Source of the DNA: Lytechinus pictus
Lineage: Eukaryota > Echinodermata > Echinoidea > Temnopleuroida > Toxopneustidae
Assembly (NCBI RefSeq): GCF_037042905.1
Contig: NC_087259.1
Coordinates: 21,548,001 to 21,612,000 of the forward strand
Length of the DNA: 64,000 nt
Direction: 5' to 3'
In this document: positions 36,601 to 48,528 of the stretch, piece after piece
Layout of the letters: each line of letters opens with the position of its first letter
How positions within the stretch are numbered: position 1 is the stretch's first letter
Program-made: the position numbers and the translations under genes
The notes under the pieces: model-generated
Told to the model about the DNA's origin: nothing
Database searches by the model: none
The model's input: only the letters and a program-made list of their open reading frames with translations

Positions 36601-39600
36601 ACTGGGCATACAAGGTACATCACATTGTTCAATGCATTATTCTTTTATTTGGTTCGTTTCATTTTCTTTAAACCTGGGAATTGTTTCGCAGTACAACTTT
36701 GATCATTATTGTAACTACCAAAGAAGCCTTGATTGTGATTGGCCGCTGAGTCCTGTTACCATGGCAATTGTCATTATAGGAGAATTGCCTTAGTTGTAAC
36801 TCTTGATGAAACAGCCTCGTGATCAGTGGACTGATAATACCAAACTCAGATATATTGGAGAATGTAGTAACGTTATTATTGATATATTCAAATTCAAGGG
36901 ACACTTTACCCCAATATCATTTCAAGTTAACCAAGATGTGTTAAAAAGCTTTGACTTTGAAGGGAAGAATTATGCATTAGGTCACACCAATACTAGGGAA
37001 TAGATGGGCATAAGTACACTGTACCATTGAGTAATGCATTACTGAAAATACAAATTATTATTAAAAGTTGAATTTGACACACTTAGCGCTGTATGCTAAT
37101 TTCATTTTTACTTTTACTGAAAAAAGTATTTAACTGAGGTTAACATTAAAAGCAAATATGAGCTATGGGAATAGTCTCTTATATACAAATATAATTTTAT
37201 TCATATTGTTGTATTCATATAATGTATACTTATTCTATTAATTATTTTATTGATTATTATTTTGGAAGTGAAATTATTTCTTTCTTTTTTTCTTTCATTT
37301 TCAGAATAACATTCCTGTGTTTAGTCCTGCTCTAACGGATGGTTCATTAGGGGATATTCTTTACTTTCATTCTTACAAGAACCCGGGCCTAAGATTAGAT
37401 ATCATTGAAGGTATGTCATCAGGACTAAGAACAGCTAGTAACTTATCCAGGATTAATAATGAAATTCACTAATTCAGCTGCAAATTCAATCTTAACTGAA
37501 ATCCTTTGTCCCAGAATGGCCAGAGCTTTATTTGGTTATTTATCATGTGCATTAGACATGTATCTAAGCGCTTACAGATACATTATTACCCTGGTCATCG
37601 GATTCTATCAGTCATTTCCGCACACAAAGTATGCACTTTCTTCACTCCCTAGGGAGTATTCCAGCCAGTCGCCGGTGAGAAATACACAGTACTGGACAAG
37701 CAAAAATGACTTTCACATCCTACCGGGTACCCATTTAACACCTGGGTGGAGAGTGGCGAAGCTTAAATTGATGCCTTGCCAAAGGATGCTAGGCTGCGGT
37801 GGGATTTGAACTCACGACCCTCTGTTTACAAGATGAGCGTCAGAACCACTACACCACATCACTTATGACCCAAGTGGTCAGTTATTCATCAAGATATCTC
37901 CATAGGAAGATAAGATTATCTTTTACAATTTTTAAATATAATCATGAGTTTTTTTCCAAGAAATTCTATGGCATTTGTGACACTTTTGCTGTAGAATATT
38001 TGCATTTTGAATATTCTGAACAAAAAAAATAATCAAAACTCAAAAACACTTATCCTTTGTTAATGTGAGTGAAATTTAAACAGGAGTTAATGTCGGGTAA
38101 ACTTTCAAAGGTTTTATTTTCAGAAGATAAAGTTGCATTTCATTACTGGGACATGTCTCTTTTTTTATTCACACAGATGTAAGGAGAATGAACAGCCAGG
38201 CAGTATACGCAGCACATACAGGAATGATCATCTTGGGTGGTGGGCTTGTCAAACATCATATATGTAATGCAAATCTGATGGTATGTATAAAACAGGAGAT
38301 TTTTATCTCTCAAGGGTGCTAAACACCCACCTAGGTTTTTGTCTCGCCTGCATAGCAGAGCGAGACTATAGGCGCCGCTTTTCCGACGGCGGCGGCGGCG
38401 TCAACATCAAATCTTAACCTAAGGTTAAGTTTTTGAAATGACATCATAACTTAGAAAGTATATGGACCTAGTTCATGAAACTTGGACATAAGGTTAATCA
38501 AGTATTACTGAACATCCTGCCTGAGTTTCAGGTCACATGACCAAGGTCAAAGGTCATTTAGGGTCAATGAACTTAGACCATGTTGGGAAAATTATTTTCA
38601 AAATCTTAACCGAAGGTTAAGTTTTTGAAATGACATCATAACTTAGAAAGTATATGGACCTAGTTCATGAAACTTGGGCATAAGGTTAATCAAGTATTAG
38701 TGAACATCCTGCTCGAGTTTCAGGTCACGTGACCAAGGTCAAAGGTCATTTAGGGTCAATGAACTTTGGTCAAGTTGGGGGTATTTGTTGAATTACTATC
38801 ATAACTTTGAAAATTTATGGATCTAGTCCATGAAACTTGGACATTAGGTTAATCAAGTACCACTGAATATCCTGTGCGCGTTTCAGGTCACATGACCTGA
38901 TGACCATGGTCAATGGTCATTTAAGGTCAATGAACTTTGGCCGTGTTGGGGGTATATGTTAAATTACCATCCTAACTCTGAAAGTTTATGGATCTAGTTC
39001 ATAAAACTTGGACATAAGAGTAATCAAGCATCACTGAACATCCCCTGTGAGTTTCAGGTCACAAAACCAAGTCAAAGGTCAGTTAAGGTCAATAAACTTA
39101 GGCTATGTTGGGGTAATTGTTGAAGTGCCATCATAACTTTGAAAGTTTATGGATAGAGTGAATGAAATGTGGACATGGGTGTAGTTGACAGTCTTAAGTC
39201 TCTGTTCAAATGTCATTTATGGTCAATGAATGTGGTATTATGTCATTATATGAATGATGTTTTTGTTAATGATTATTTTATAGTAGTTTTCAAAGTTAGC
39301 ACTGCTGCTATATTAAATTGCGTAATGCAGGCGAGACTGCCAGAGGCGTTCCACTTGTTATATAATTGTGTTGTGAATGCTCCAGGGGGGGGGGGGCACT
39401 CACATATATTGGTACTACGGGGACGTGCCGCTTAAATGACCCCCTTTTTCAGACCTAATTTTCAGTTCTAAAGATAGTCCGAATGACAAAAGTTCCATTG
39501 AGAAGCCTGCCCGCTCGCAAGACCCCCAATACGAAACGTCTCGGTTCCCTATCCCTGCACGAGCACCACATGGGAGAGCTGCACGCACGGCTTCACAACT

Positions 39601-42600
39601 CCCTCCGCTAGCAGCTCCGTGCACCCAGATATACATGCACAGCACTAGCATGCACCGTACCTACTGTACTGCGATCCCGTTCCATATTTTAGTTCCCAAG
39701 ACCCCGTATTTTACCCATGTGGGCAGTTCCTCAGAACTTAGTTTCGTGACGCACACCCCCCCCCCCCCCCCCCCCCCCCCCGCCGGAGTGAATGCACACT
39801 TAAAATGCTTATTTGGAGGTTTGAATACCCAGGGGGGTAGACTTCCTTTGTGCAATTGGGGCCTTCATGTTTGTTGCAGTATTGGTAGCAAAGTGACATC
39901 TTTGAAAGAATCTAAAAAAACAATATCCGATTGTACATGTATGAATAAAAAATATTATATGCCAAATAATTCTGGTAAAAAAAACATTTGTTCTGTGATT
40001 GGGAAAATAAGCAAGGTATCCAGTCATGAAACAAGTCTATATATAGCTAACTTGATTTTCAGCTAGTTTTGAAATGTTTCACATGCCAATATTTCAGAAC
40101 TCCTGATTTAAAACAGCTATATGACTACAATACATCTCTATTTTATAGACTTTCAAAGTTAATGCTCAATGTGGCTATCATGAGAAAATGACAGATAATG
40201 ATAATGAAAGGTATACATACCTCATACGCTACTACAGACTCGCATGAAAAACTCTAAACCTCTCCCAACAACAATTTTACCAGAAGTGATTCCAAATTAT
40301 TTGATGAAAAAATAAATTTAATTAATTACATGTTAAGGTATTCAAGTCGTCCATTTGTCCTATAGGTTGAAATGAAAATTTCTGTCCATCATTCTTCCAT
40401 TTTTGTAGAGGAATGGAGCCGATTTCTGTGTGTTTCTAAACACAGCTCAGGAGTTTGATGGATGTGATGCTGGAGCTAGACCTGATGAAGCAATCTCATG
40501 GGGAAAGATCAAGATGACTGCATCTCCAGTCAAGGTATGAACACAATATTCAATATGTGGGACTGAACAAAAAATTATTGTGGTCGTTGACCCATATATT
40601 CAAAGATGGTTTGAAACTTCATAACTTTTGATGTTGAGAAAGGGTGAAAATGAACAAAGGGGATAAGCTTATTCCTGTTGTGGGTTCACCCTTTCTGCTA
40701 TTTCATATGAATAATCAACAGACTCATTCATTTAGAATTGTGGGCTCATTATGTTCGTAAATTAAATTAGGCCCATGTGACAAATATCTGACCCCTTATT
40801 AAACGAATTTAAACATAATCAATACATACAATTTGAGTAACCAATCTGAATTTGGTTTCTAAATCACATTTGTTAATTTGGTCCATTGTCTTTTATTTGA
40901 ATATAGAATGCATACAAATCTACAAAATTTTATCACAAATATTCGAATTCTTTGTAAAAGTAACAAAATTAGATTTCAGAACCCCAGAAATTAATAATGT
41001 AAGGTTTAAGTGTACGTTTTATCTTTTATTTATTACATTTCCGTAAAAAATACAGATCTCTGACTTTATAGGTTTACAATGAAACAAGAACAATGTGAAA
41101 TAATACAGTCAGTCGGCAAGCCCTGAAAAAGTAGCTTCTTTTATCCAAGTGATATATAGAGACCACACACCCACACAAATTCCAATGTTCCCCACACTGG
41201 GCCTCTGCAAGGTCACACTCACCATGTGGTAATCTCTTCAAATTACCCGCGCCTGTTGTTGTGAAAACATTATTCAGCCAATCAGAACTCTGGATTTTAT
41301 GTTACTCAGAAATTTTAGAAATCTCGTCTTGCATCTTAAAGTAGAAATATATTGAAAATCATAAAAATAAAGAATTATATATCAAATTAAAGGGGAAAAT
41401 AAGAAGAACACGATGGTGTACATCATTTATCATGGAGACCGATGAAACTCACTTAATTGATAGTTTAAAGTTCTCTCTCTGAATGCTTCAAACACACACA
41501 ATTACGTCCGCGAAATTGGGGTTTTTTGATGACGTGTATAAGTGTACGAGAGACGTGATTGGCTCTCCCACGTCAAGCTCCTCTTGCATGCAAAACCTGT
41601 TGCTAGGGTACGTTTTCTCCACACTGTCACTGAATACTTCGATCACGAAATGAAAGAAAACCCAGAAGTTTATCTAGATTTTGGATTTTCAAATTGATGA
41701 TTTTGAAGATGAAGAGAAAATTGATGAAGTTTCTAGCTCTAGTGACGTGGATGGAGGTAAATTAGGGGAATTACGCCTATGATGATAAATCGGACAATTC
41801 AACTTGCATGCCGATTCGCTACCAACTCATGCAGCTGCTAGTGCTAGCTGCACGTACCGCGAGCCAAAATAAATCCATGAAAATTAATTCAAGCCTGACA
41901 ATCTAGACAGAGTCTCTTCCCTCATTTACTCTAAAGAAGGAAAACAATGATATAACTGTACTTACAAACAAGTGAATATATCCGAATCTGAAGGCAACTC
42001 AACGAATAGCAGCAGACGATATGCACCGACGATAATATTCACGTGGCTGGGATAAATTGTCACTCGTTCTGTTAGATATAATTTCTATCTCATTATTTTG
42101 ACAAAATTACGAAACTCGGGGAATTATTTATCTATATAAAAATATAGTAACACCTCGTACTATTTTTAAATTACGATAAAACCTTTTTTGAAGCAAAAAG
42201 TTGAGGTAAATTAAAATTAGATGTAAAAGATCATCCCCAACATGCGTAGCTCATTCTGTATGTGATTGTAAACAAACCATCCAAAGTGCCGGTTGAGAGC
42301 TGTGCAACACGTGCATCTACCGTACTCTCTCAGCTCAGCCAAGGCGAGCAAGCAATGTGTGTTTGTGATGGTTTGTTTACATACGAGCTACGCATGTTGG
42401 GGATGATCTTTTACATCTAATTTTAATTTACCTCAACTTTTTGCTTCAAAAAAGATTTTATCGTAATTTAAAAATAGTATGAGGTGTTACTATATTTTTA
42501 TATAGATAAATAATTCCCCGAGTTTCGTAATTTTGTCAAAATAATGAGATAGAAATTATATCTAACAGAACGAGTGACAATTTATCTCAGCCACGTGAAT

Positions 42601-44103
42601 ATTACCGTCGGTGCATATCGTCTGCTGCTATTCGTTGAGTTGATTTGCCTTCAGATTTGGATATATTCACTTGTTTGTAAGTACAGTTATATCATTATTT
42701 TCCTTCTTTAGAGTAAATGAGGGAAGAGACTCTGTCTAGATTGTCAGGCTGGAATTAATTTTCATGGATTTATTTTGGCCCGCGGTACGTGCAGCTAGCA
42801 CTAGCAGCTACATGAGTCGGTAGCGAATCGGCATGCAAGTTGAATTGTCCGACTCATCATCATAGGCGTAATTCCCCTAATTTACCTCCATCCACGTCAC
42901 TAGAGCTAGAAACTTCATCATCATTCTCTTCATCTTCAAAATCATCAATTTGAAAATACAAAATCTAGATAAACGTCTGGGTTTTCTTTCATTTCGTGAT
43001 AGAAGTATTCAGTGACAGTGTGGAGAAAACGTACCCTCGCAACAGGTTTTGCATGCAAGTGGAGCTTGACGTGGGAGAGCCAATCACGTCTCTCGTACAC
43101 TTATACACGTCATCAAATTCGAGTCAATTCAGAGACCGCTGGGAGGCGTATTTCGGAGAGGCATTTTAGCGCTTTTTAATTGGCAATTTCCACCTTATGT
43201 ATTACTTTCGTTATTTTTGAATGACCAAATGATAATCCCCACATCATGACCTTTCCACTGATATATAATAAGGCCATATTCATAATCAATATATTTCTCC
43301 TTTAATGGAAAAAGCTGGCTGCTGACCCATCTAAAAGATGCCACATATCAAGTGTGACATTGTAAGAAAGTATAGAGTTTGAGCTTTCTGATGATATAAA
43401 TAATGTTTGTGCCTAAAACACAAAATGTTGCACAATTTGCAAGTGAAAACAGAGGAAGAAAATTCTGTTTGGTGCATCTTTTCAGGTAAAAAATTTACTT
43501 ATTTGTCAAAATATTTTATTCAAAAGAAATGACAAATATAAAAGAGTAACATTTACGCTTCCCCATGGTACAAAAATAATAAATTTTACTCAAGGAGAAA
43601 GTGGTTAAATTCTTTGAGAAAGAAAGTCTCACAATTCACGAGATTCTGCAGGGACATGAATTCAGCCATAAATTTTGCCCATTCAATGTTGAGTCTAGTT
43701 CTGACAGCCATTCACTTTTTACTTTGTAAACATGTGCACATTTTTCAATGCATGATTATATAGTTCCAGTGTTTCTGTTAATGTTTCCTTGCAATTCAGG
43801 TTTATTATCACAAACAAGATTTGTTTTTGTCTTACAGTACATCACAAGTATCCATGCATCTATGTATGAAGTTATATGAGTGAATGCAAATTTCAATTGT
43901 TTAGATCAACTACAAAATTGAAACTTGCTCATTTAAATTCTCAATTTATTTGTCTAATGCAGGTGTATGGTGAGGCGACCATGCTATTTCCTCTGCTTGT
44001 AGCCGAGACGTTCGCCCGCTGTGTTCACACAAAAGAAAGTGAGAAGGATGATCAGCCTCTGAGCAAAAAATCAAGAAACTCTGACTCCTACATTGCAACA
44101 TAA
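33612..44103 (+). CDS. DHPS: Deoxyhypusine synthase, eight coding exons
   Basis: Catalyses the NAD-dependent transfer of the spermidine aminobutyl group onto a lysine of the eIF5A precursor, the first step of hypusine formation in the cytosol. Coding exons: 33612-33803, 35055-35222, 35977-36195, 36528-36614, 37305-37410, 38177-38280, 40409-40534 and 43963-44103. All use GT-AG borders; the 36196 donor (GAG|gttggt) is weak. Joined, they give 1143 nt, 380 residues (human about 369). Family blocks in order: [91 protein letters not shown] and [20 protein letters not shown]. The Lys in WGK (about residue 325) corresponds to the catalytic Lys329 of the human enzyme, and HH near 284 to the active-site His288. 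The introns carry several mobile elements. The start Met is followed directly by an N-terminus of expected length. Confidence 0.97.
34086..34559. mobile_element. Poly-G-ended hAT-like MITE in DHPS intron 1
   Basis: The 474-bp element starts CTCA plus a 14-base G run and ...GGGCACTCACATGTATTGG, and ends with a C run and CCTTCCGG. A perfect 8-bp duplication GTTTAGGT flanks it (34078-34085 and 34560-34567). The internal GACCCCCTTTTTCAGACCTA block is shared almost base for base with 39381-39787. It is non-coding. Confidence 0.85.
35419..35690. mobile_element. Short GGCGGCGGAA-ended MITE in DHPS intron 2
   Basis: The element is about 35429-35680, with ends ATAGGCGGCGGAA and the inverse TTCTGCCGCCAAT. 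It is flanked on both sides by TGATCCTACA (35419-35428 and 35681-35690), which contains the target duplication. Inside are G and C runs and several repeats of CCCCCTAAATTTTT. It is non-coding. Confidence 0.75.
37505..37866 (-). mobile_element. tRNA-derived SINE, copy 1 (DHPS intron 5)
   Basis: The head at 37797-37866, read on the minus strand, has a pol III A box (GGTGTAGTGGTTCTGACGC) and a B box (GAGTTCAAATCCC) spaced as in a tRNA. The body to about 37505 shares CATCCTACCGGGTACCCATT, ACACCTGGGT and TGCCTTGCCAAAGGATGCTAG with the copy at 50545. The 3' tail seen in the other copies is missing. Confidence 0.8.
38341..39337. repeat. TIR-bounded tandem repeat in DHPS intron 6
   Basis: It opens GTCTCGCCTGCAT and closes with the inverse ATGCAGGCGAGAC. 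A GC-rich GACGGCGGCGGCGGCGTC block follows the left end. Five copies of a 163-192-bp unit follow, with CATCATAACTT starts near 38443, 38633, 38802, 38966 and 39128. Each unit includes AAACTTGGACATAAGGTTAA and CAGGTCACATGACCAAGGTC-like sequence. No clear target duplication was found and nothing is coded. Confidence 0.8.
38544..38556 (+). promoter_or_regulatory. Perfect DR1 nuclear-receptor half-site pair (repeated)
   Basis: AGGTCA A AGGTCA is a perfect direct repeat with one-base spacing, the recognition pattern of HNF4/RXR-type receptors. A second perfect copy lies at 38736-38748 in the next repeat unit, and degenerate copies lie near 38915 and 39070. Just upstream in each unit, GGTCACATGACC adds an inverted half-site pair. 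Binding is inferred only. Confidence 0.4.
39381..39787. mobile_element. Poly-G-ended hAT-like MITE in DHPS intron 6
   Basis: The 407-bp element starts TCCA plus a 12-base G run and ...CACTCACATATATTGG, and ends in a C run of about 25 followed by GCCGGA. A perfect 8-bp duplication GTGAATGC flanks it (39373-39380 and 39788-39795). It is a sister of 34086-34559 by shared interior. It is non-coding; the frames across it are artefacts. Confidence 0.88.
41387..43305. mobile_element. Large TTAA-bounded palindrome in DHPS intron 7
   Basis: The outer ends are TTAAAGGGGAAA (41387) and its approximate inverse TTTCTCCTTTAA (43305). Inside, arms 41525-42281 and 42367-43117 are inverted copies of about 750 bp with only scattered mismatches, around an 85-bp non-palindromic centre. 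The arms once looked coding-like over a short acidic stretch (FEDEE...SSSSDVDGG near 41700-41757), but no frame is maintained. The structure fits a TTAA-target (piggyBac/Kolobok-like) non-autonomous fold-back element. Confidence 0.85.
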
Positions 44104-44364
44104 AACTGAATGCATGGGACTGAAGATTATCATTGAAAGCAAGATGTGGTCAGGGTAAAGCATGCATGAGAACTAAAAGCAATTTTACATCAGATTTGGT
44201 GTGTTATCAGAGATGAAAGCGAGGCTCAGATGAGTTGGAACATGGAATTGAACTTAGGAGACTAAAGGTTGGAGAGAGCAGAGACTCAACTTTTGGAAAT
44301 TAGTGACATCGCATTATGTGCAGGTAGAACATGTCTCAAGCGTGAGGCACTAAAACCTTGTGAC
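44104..44364 (+). other. DHPS 3' untranslated region (presumed start)
   Basis: This follows the DHPS stop directly. No AATAAA is seen before the TIR element at 44365. The next plus-strand AATAAA lies near 45833, so the transcript may end short with a variant signal or may run through the element. Confidence 0.4.
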
Positions 44365-44699
44365 CAGGGTTCAGACTAGCCTCTTGTCGAGGCCCTGGCG
44401 GCTGCTTCCCGAGCGAAGCGAGGGATTCCCTAATTCGCGAAGCGAATTAGGCCTGGCGCGAGCCAGGGCCTCTTGACATCTGAACTGAATTATATATTCA
44501 TGAGGAACGTCTTCCTAATGAATATACATGAGTCATGATATTACTGGTCACCGAGTAAACCAATGAAATGTCAGAGCTGTTTCGTTTTGGGTTTGGAATA
44601 CTATATAGTACTATAGTAGTCCACTATTCTGCAGGGGATTCATTTAATTGCGGGACACTAAAGGGGATATAACCAGCAAAATGCTACAAGTAGTGGTAG

Positions 44700-44730
<31 letters not shown>

Positions 44731-45327
44731 GGCCGTAACAGACCCATCACCGCCCCGAAACTTCCCGGGAGATACTGCTCAGCCGCTGGTCAGACTCGAG
44801 TCAACTCCCAGCAACTCCACCCCAGCTTCCCTCACTGCACTGCACAGCGGAGATCGCCCGGAGATCGATAATCGACGCCCCGGTTCGACCGGTGGAATCG
44901 CATGAAATATTACATTTTTTCCATATCCTGTGGGTAGATTTACAAAGACATCTCGTCCTTTCAGTGCAGAGTTAATTTCATCGACTTGCAAATCCTTAAA
45001 TCGGTCAATATTCAGCATTTTAGAGTCATATTCAGCGCTCTTTGATATTTCGTCGTCACTCTTCGCCAAGAATCCAAGGGTCGCCATTCAAGATGAGCTC
45101 ATGAATATTTAATATGACGTCATAGCAGCTCGCGCTCTCATTGGATGATTTTCACCGGCCAGTTTTTGGTCGGTGAATTGGTAAAAACAAAAGAAAGTCG
45201 GTGAAATTCGGCATAGATGTCAAGAGGCCCTGTCTCGCGGCGCTCTGCTTCGCTCTCTCCCTTGCTTTGCCATGTTCGCTCGGAAAGCAGCCGACAGGGC
45301 CTCGACAAGAGGCTAGGTTCAGACCTG
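44365..45327. mobile_element. 963-bp TIR element carrying a RecQ-like helicase fragment
   Basis: Terminal inverted repeats of about 33 bp bound it, at 44365-44397 and 45295-45327. They share CTAGCCTCTTGTCGAGGCCCTG-type sequence read inward. Subterminal hairpins include CTAATTCGCGAAGCGAATTAG (about 44430-44450) and CTGGCGCGAGCCAG. A (TAC)n tract lies at 44695-44730. Flanks show no clean target duplication. The right half holds the start of a leftward gene with helicase similarity (44779-45087). It looks like an internally deleted copy of a larger element. Confidence 0.75.
44779..45087 (-). pseudogene. RecQ-like helicase N-terminal fragment inside a TIR element
   Basis: From the Met at 45087 the frame reads into FKDLQVDEINSALKGRD and then VFVNLPTGYGKNVIFHAIP. 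This matches the start of the RecQ-type helicase core: a Q-rich lead-in, then Walker A LPTGxGKS and the following hydrophobic strand. The Walker A Ser/Thr after Lys is Asn here, so ATP binding would be weakened. After HAIP the sequence stops resembling a helicase and becomes Pro/Gly/Ser-rich, consistent with deletion of the rest (DEAH box, helicase C and RQC). A perfect CRE-type TGACGTCA lies at 45115-45122, about 28 bp before the Met. It is not a functional helicase. Confidence 0.65.
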
Positions 45328-48300
45328 CCTTAGGGCCCTGGAAGGTTGGGTCACCAGGTGCTCTCTGGTACAATCTGAGGCCTAATCTGAGCCTTGTTCT
45401 GCAGTAGTTCACATGTAACAGTTCCCACTTACTTCAACATAAACATTACAGAAATATGTTAAATATGCATTCTTACATGATTTTGGAAAATATATTGGTA
45501 AATATTTTTTTATCTTTTAATTTTTGGATTATGGTGATGATCGTAAGGGTGGGAGTTGGGGCAATTTTTCGGAAGCCTTGCAATGGAATTGGGAGTGTTG
45601 GATATCTCTAGAGAGCGCCCCCATTGGTGGCTTCAAGTGCAAGAAGTGAATGATCTGGCCTTAGTAGGTGGTTTGTTGATGAAATGGTTTGCTCTGTGAG
45701 TCATACTGCTTTTTCTGTCCATGGGCAAGTCATTTATCTGCTTTTACCACTCTCCACCCAGTATGTGTATCAAATTATTTTCATTTTTCATGCAAAATTT
45801 TCTAATATTTATCCTTTGTTGAAATTAACTAAATAAATATGTAGAATTTCCTGTATTATCTAAACAAACAGTATATGTGTCACCTCTCTTGTGGCTCAGT
45901 GGATAAAACAAGAGTCTGGGTGAATGTTTTGTGGGAGAAAATTTAATTCACAAACCTAGCACAATATTTTCTCTAGATCTAATAGGCAATTTCAATTTTT
46001 TTATATGTGATCTGTATTATGTATAACACTGTTTGTTTACCAGATAATTTAGAATTTTGGGGAAAATGTAGTCATGAATTTATTTGGGAACATGGTTTGG
46101 TGTCATACTTCAGTAATCTATTTTTAAAGTGTGATAAAGAAAACTATCTTATAAAAGGTAGTTGTACTTCTTTGCAAAGTTTATTGTCCTTAACTTTTGA
46201 AATTATTTTACATTCACTTGCCTCTGAGATTCTGTAAATCCCATAGAAGGCACGCCCAGTTCTCATAGCCAACTAGTTAAATTTCCTGGACTTTTATCAA
46301 ATGTGAAATATATAGTGAATTTTTTAAAGGAATATTAATATTTGGTATAGAGAAATACCAATATTTTGTTACCTTTTTCATTTACAATTTTTATTTTCTA
46401 TTTTTTGAAGAATCTTTAATGTCATGCCAATGGCTTTGAAGGGTCCTTTCATAATATATTAAGATACTTTTTAACATTAGTAAAATTAAAAAGAAAAATG
46501 AAACTCCTAAAAATCAGAAAATTTGATGCACTTGTTTAGTATAGTCTTATTGTATGCTATTCTGGTAGTAATATCTGTTTATTATTTGAAGCGCTTAGTG
46601 ACTGAGATTTCTTTTCATCTGTTCAAAAATTATATTAATCCTGTGCTTCTTAAACAGTCACATGTATAAAGACATGTGTATAAATAGTTTTGAAAATGTA
46701 TTACTCTTTCAAATAGTAACAAATATTCCCCCTTTATTTTATTATAAAAACTATTCTCAAACAGAATAGATATTCCATTTTGGCTTGACATTTTTTTTTC
46801 TTATTTAATCACGCTATATGCTGAAGGGACAATGGATCCATTGCAATCTGTATTTTTCTGACAAAAATGATACGGTGGTGTATGATGAAGAGCAACATGT
46901 TTAAAAATAAATCTATTTTCTGATTTCTCAATTGATGGATTGAAGGATAAAGATATTTCTGAATGGGGAGATGGTAAATTAAGAATGCAAATTTCCTAGG
47001 CCCTTTGCTGAAAGAATTGCATTTGAAGGCTAAATAGAAACAAACTTTAAAAATAAAATGCAAGTACCCAATACACAAATTTGATTAGTTGAATTTCAAG
47101 TTGTTTTTTAATGCAACTCTTTCTACAATAGGCCCAGCACTGTAAGAGGTCACAAATAGAGATAAGCTAATACTGATGAATCAATATGTAAATATGTAAA
47201 AGATATTAAAGAAACAAATGAAATTGACTGAGGTGGTTCTTTCATTAATCAATTTATTGATTTCTATATATTTGTTGTCATAAATCATATATGCGATTTG
47301 CATCAAGCAGTGTTTAAGTTTACATTTGATAAATATTCATTTACATTTGAACCATATTTTAAATACAGTACATAAGAGTGATAGCATAAGAATAGGCTGT
47401 AATATTTATTTCTTGAAACAAATTTTATACATCTGCTTATGAACTGCATGGATTTCGATGGGTCCATTCATGACATAATAATTGAATTCCTTAAGTACAT
47501 GGATTGCATAAACTAATTTTGTGTAATTCATGTCCGGCCTCCTGTATATAGTATATATATAGTATATTTCAATGCTTTATATGGTACACAGGTTTCATAA
47601 AACATGAACCATAAATGTTCTGGTTTAGAGTTACCTCATGAGCAATTTTGGTCAAATGACCATTCATTTCTGTAAAAACTGATTAGACCAGGTGACTAGC
47701 ATAGCACACCAATAAACACACGCTATGAAAGTATTTGTTGCATTTCTACTTTGAATGCATCTGCATGTTATAACAATGAACTTGGCCAACTGTGAAGTAT
47801 CAGTCGCTAGTGGACGCATTGTTTTTTGTGGATCTAATGAAAAACACAATTCATAAGAATATATGAATAATAAAGAAATCAAAGTTGGTGCATGTCTCAT
47901 TAAATATGAAACCACCATGTAACTTTTTAGTACAAATGACCTTCTGATTCATGCCTAGAATGGAACCCGAACTGGCTTATAATGAGGGGTCAAGTTGTGC
48001 CCTCAAGGGTTGACAACTTTTTCTTAGATAGCACACACCGAGAGTGAAAATATAGAGAAACATTTTATGTATTGTTAAGCCCAAGTGCAGGGAAAAATAA
48101 GTATTGATCAGTAAAAATAGCAGTAATATCATGGAATCACTTTGAGGGAGAAATACACTGATTAATGCATGGAGTTAAGTACTCCTAGTGATGAGGACAG
48201 TGTCGTTGGCCAATCCGCTAAGGATTGATGTCACAACTTGCATGCATTTATTATGAAATGCACAAATTAACCAGCTATTTTCACACTGAAACTACATTTA

Positions 48301-48528
48301 AAACCCGATTAGCAATTCCAATTATGATTATTTTATTCAACGTGCTATGAATTCCATCTTAGAATAGGAGAGAATCCTTTTTTCCTCATACAGAAGATTA
48401 GTTCTCTTGATAATTCAAAATCATTAGTGTCTATCTCTAGGTAATACGTAATGAATATTTATTTTTGAATACAAAGAAGTAACATTTATTTAATTTGAGT
48501 ATTCCTATTTTGTCTCATATTACATACA
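45328..48528. other. Gene-free intergenic DNA between the convergent genes
   Basis: AT-rich. No exon-like frame has family resemblance, and frames such as 46007-46237 and 46809-47078 are Phe/Ile/Leu-rich chance translations. The 3' ends of both flanking genes presumably lie at its margins. Confidence 0.5.

Noticed and set aside
38341-39380. Regular repeats considered as a CRISPR array
   Set aside because: Units of 160-190 bp are entirely repeated with no short-repeat/unique-spacer pattern, and the DNA is eukaryotic.
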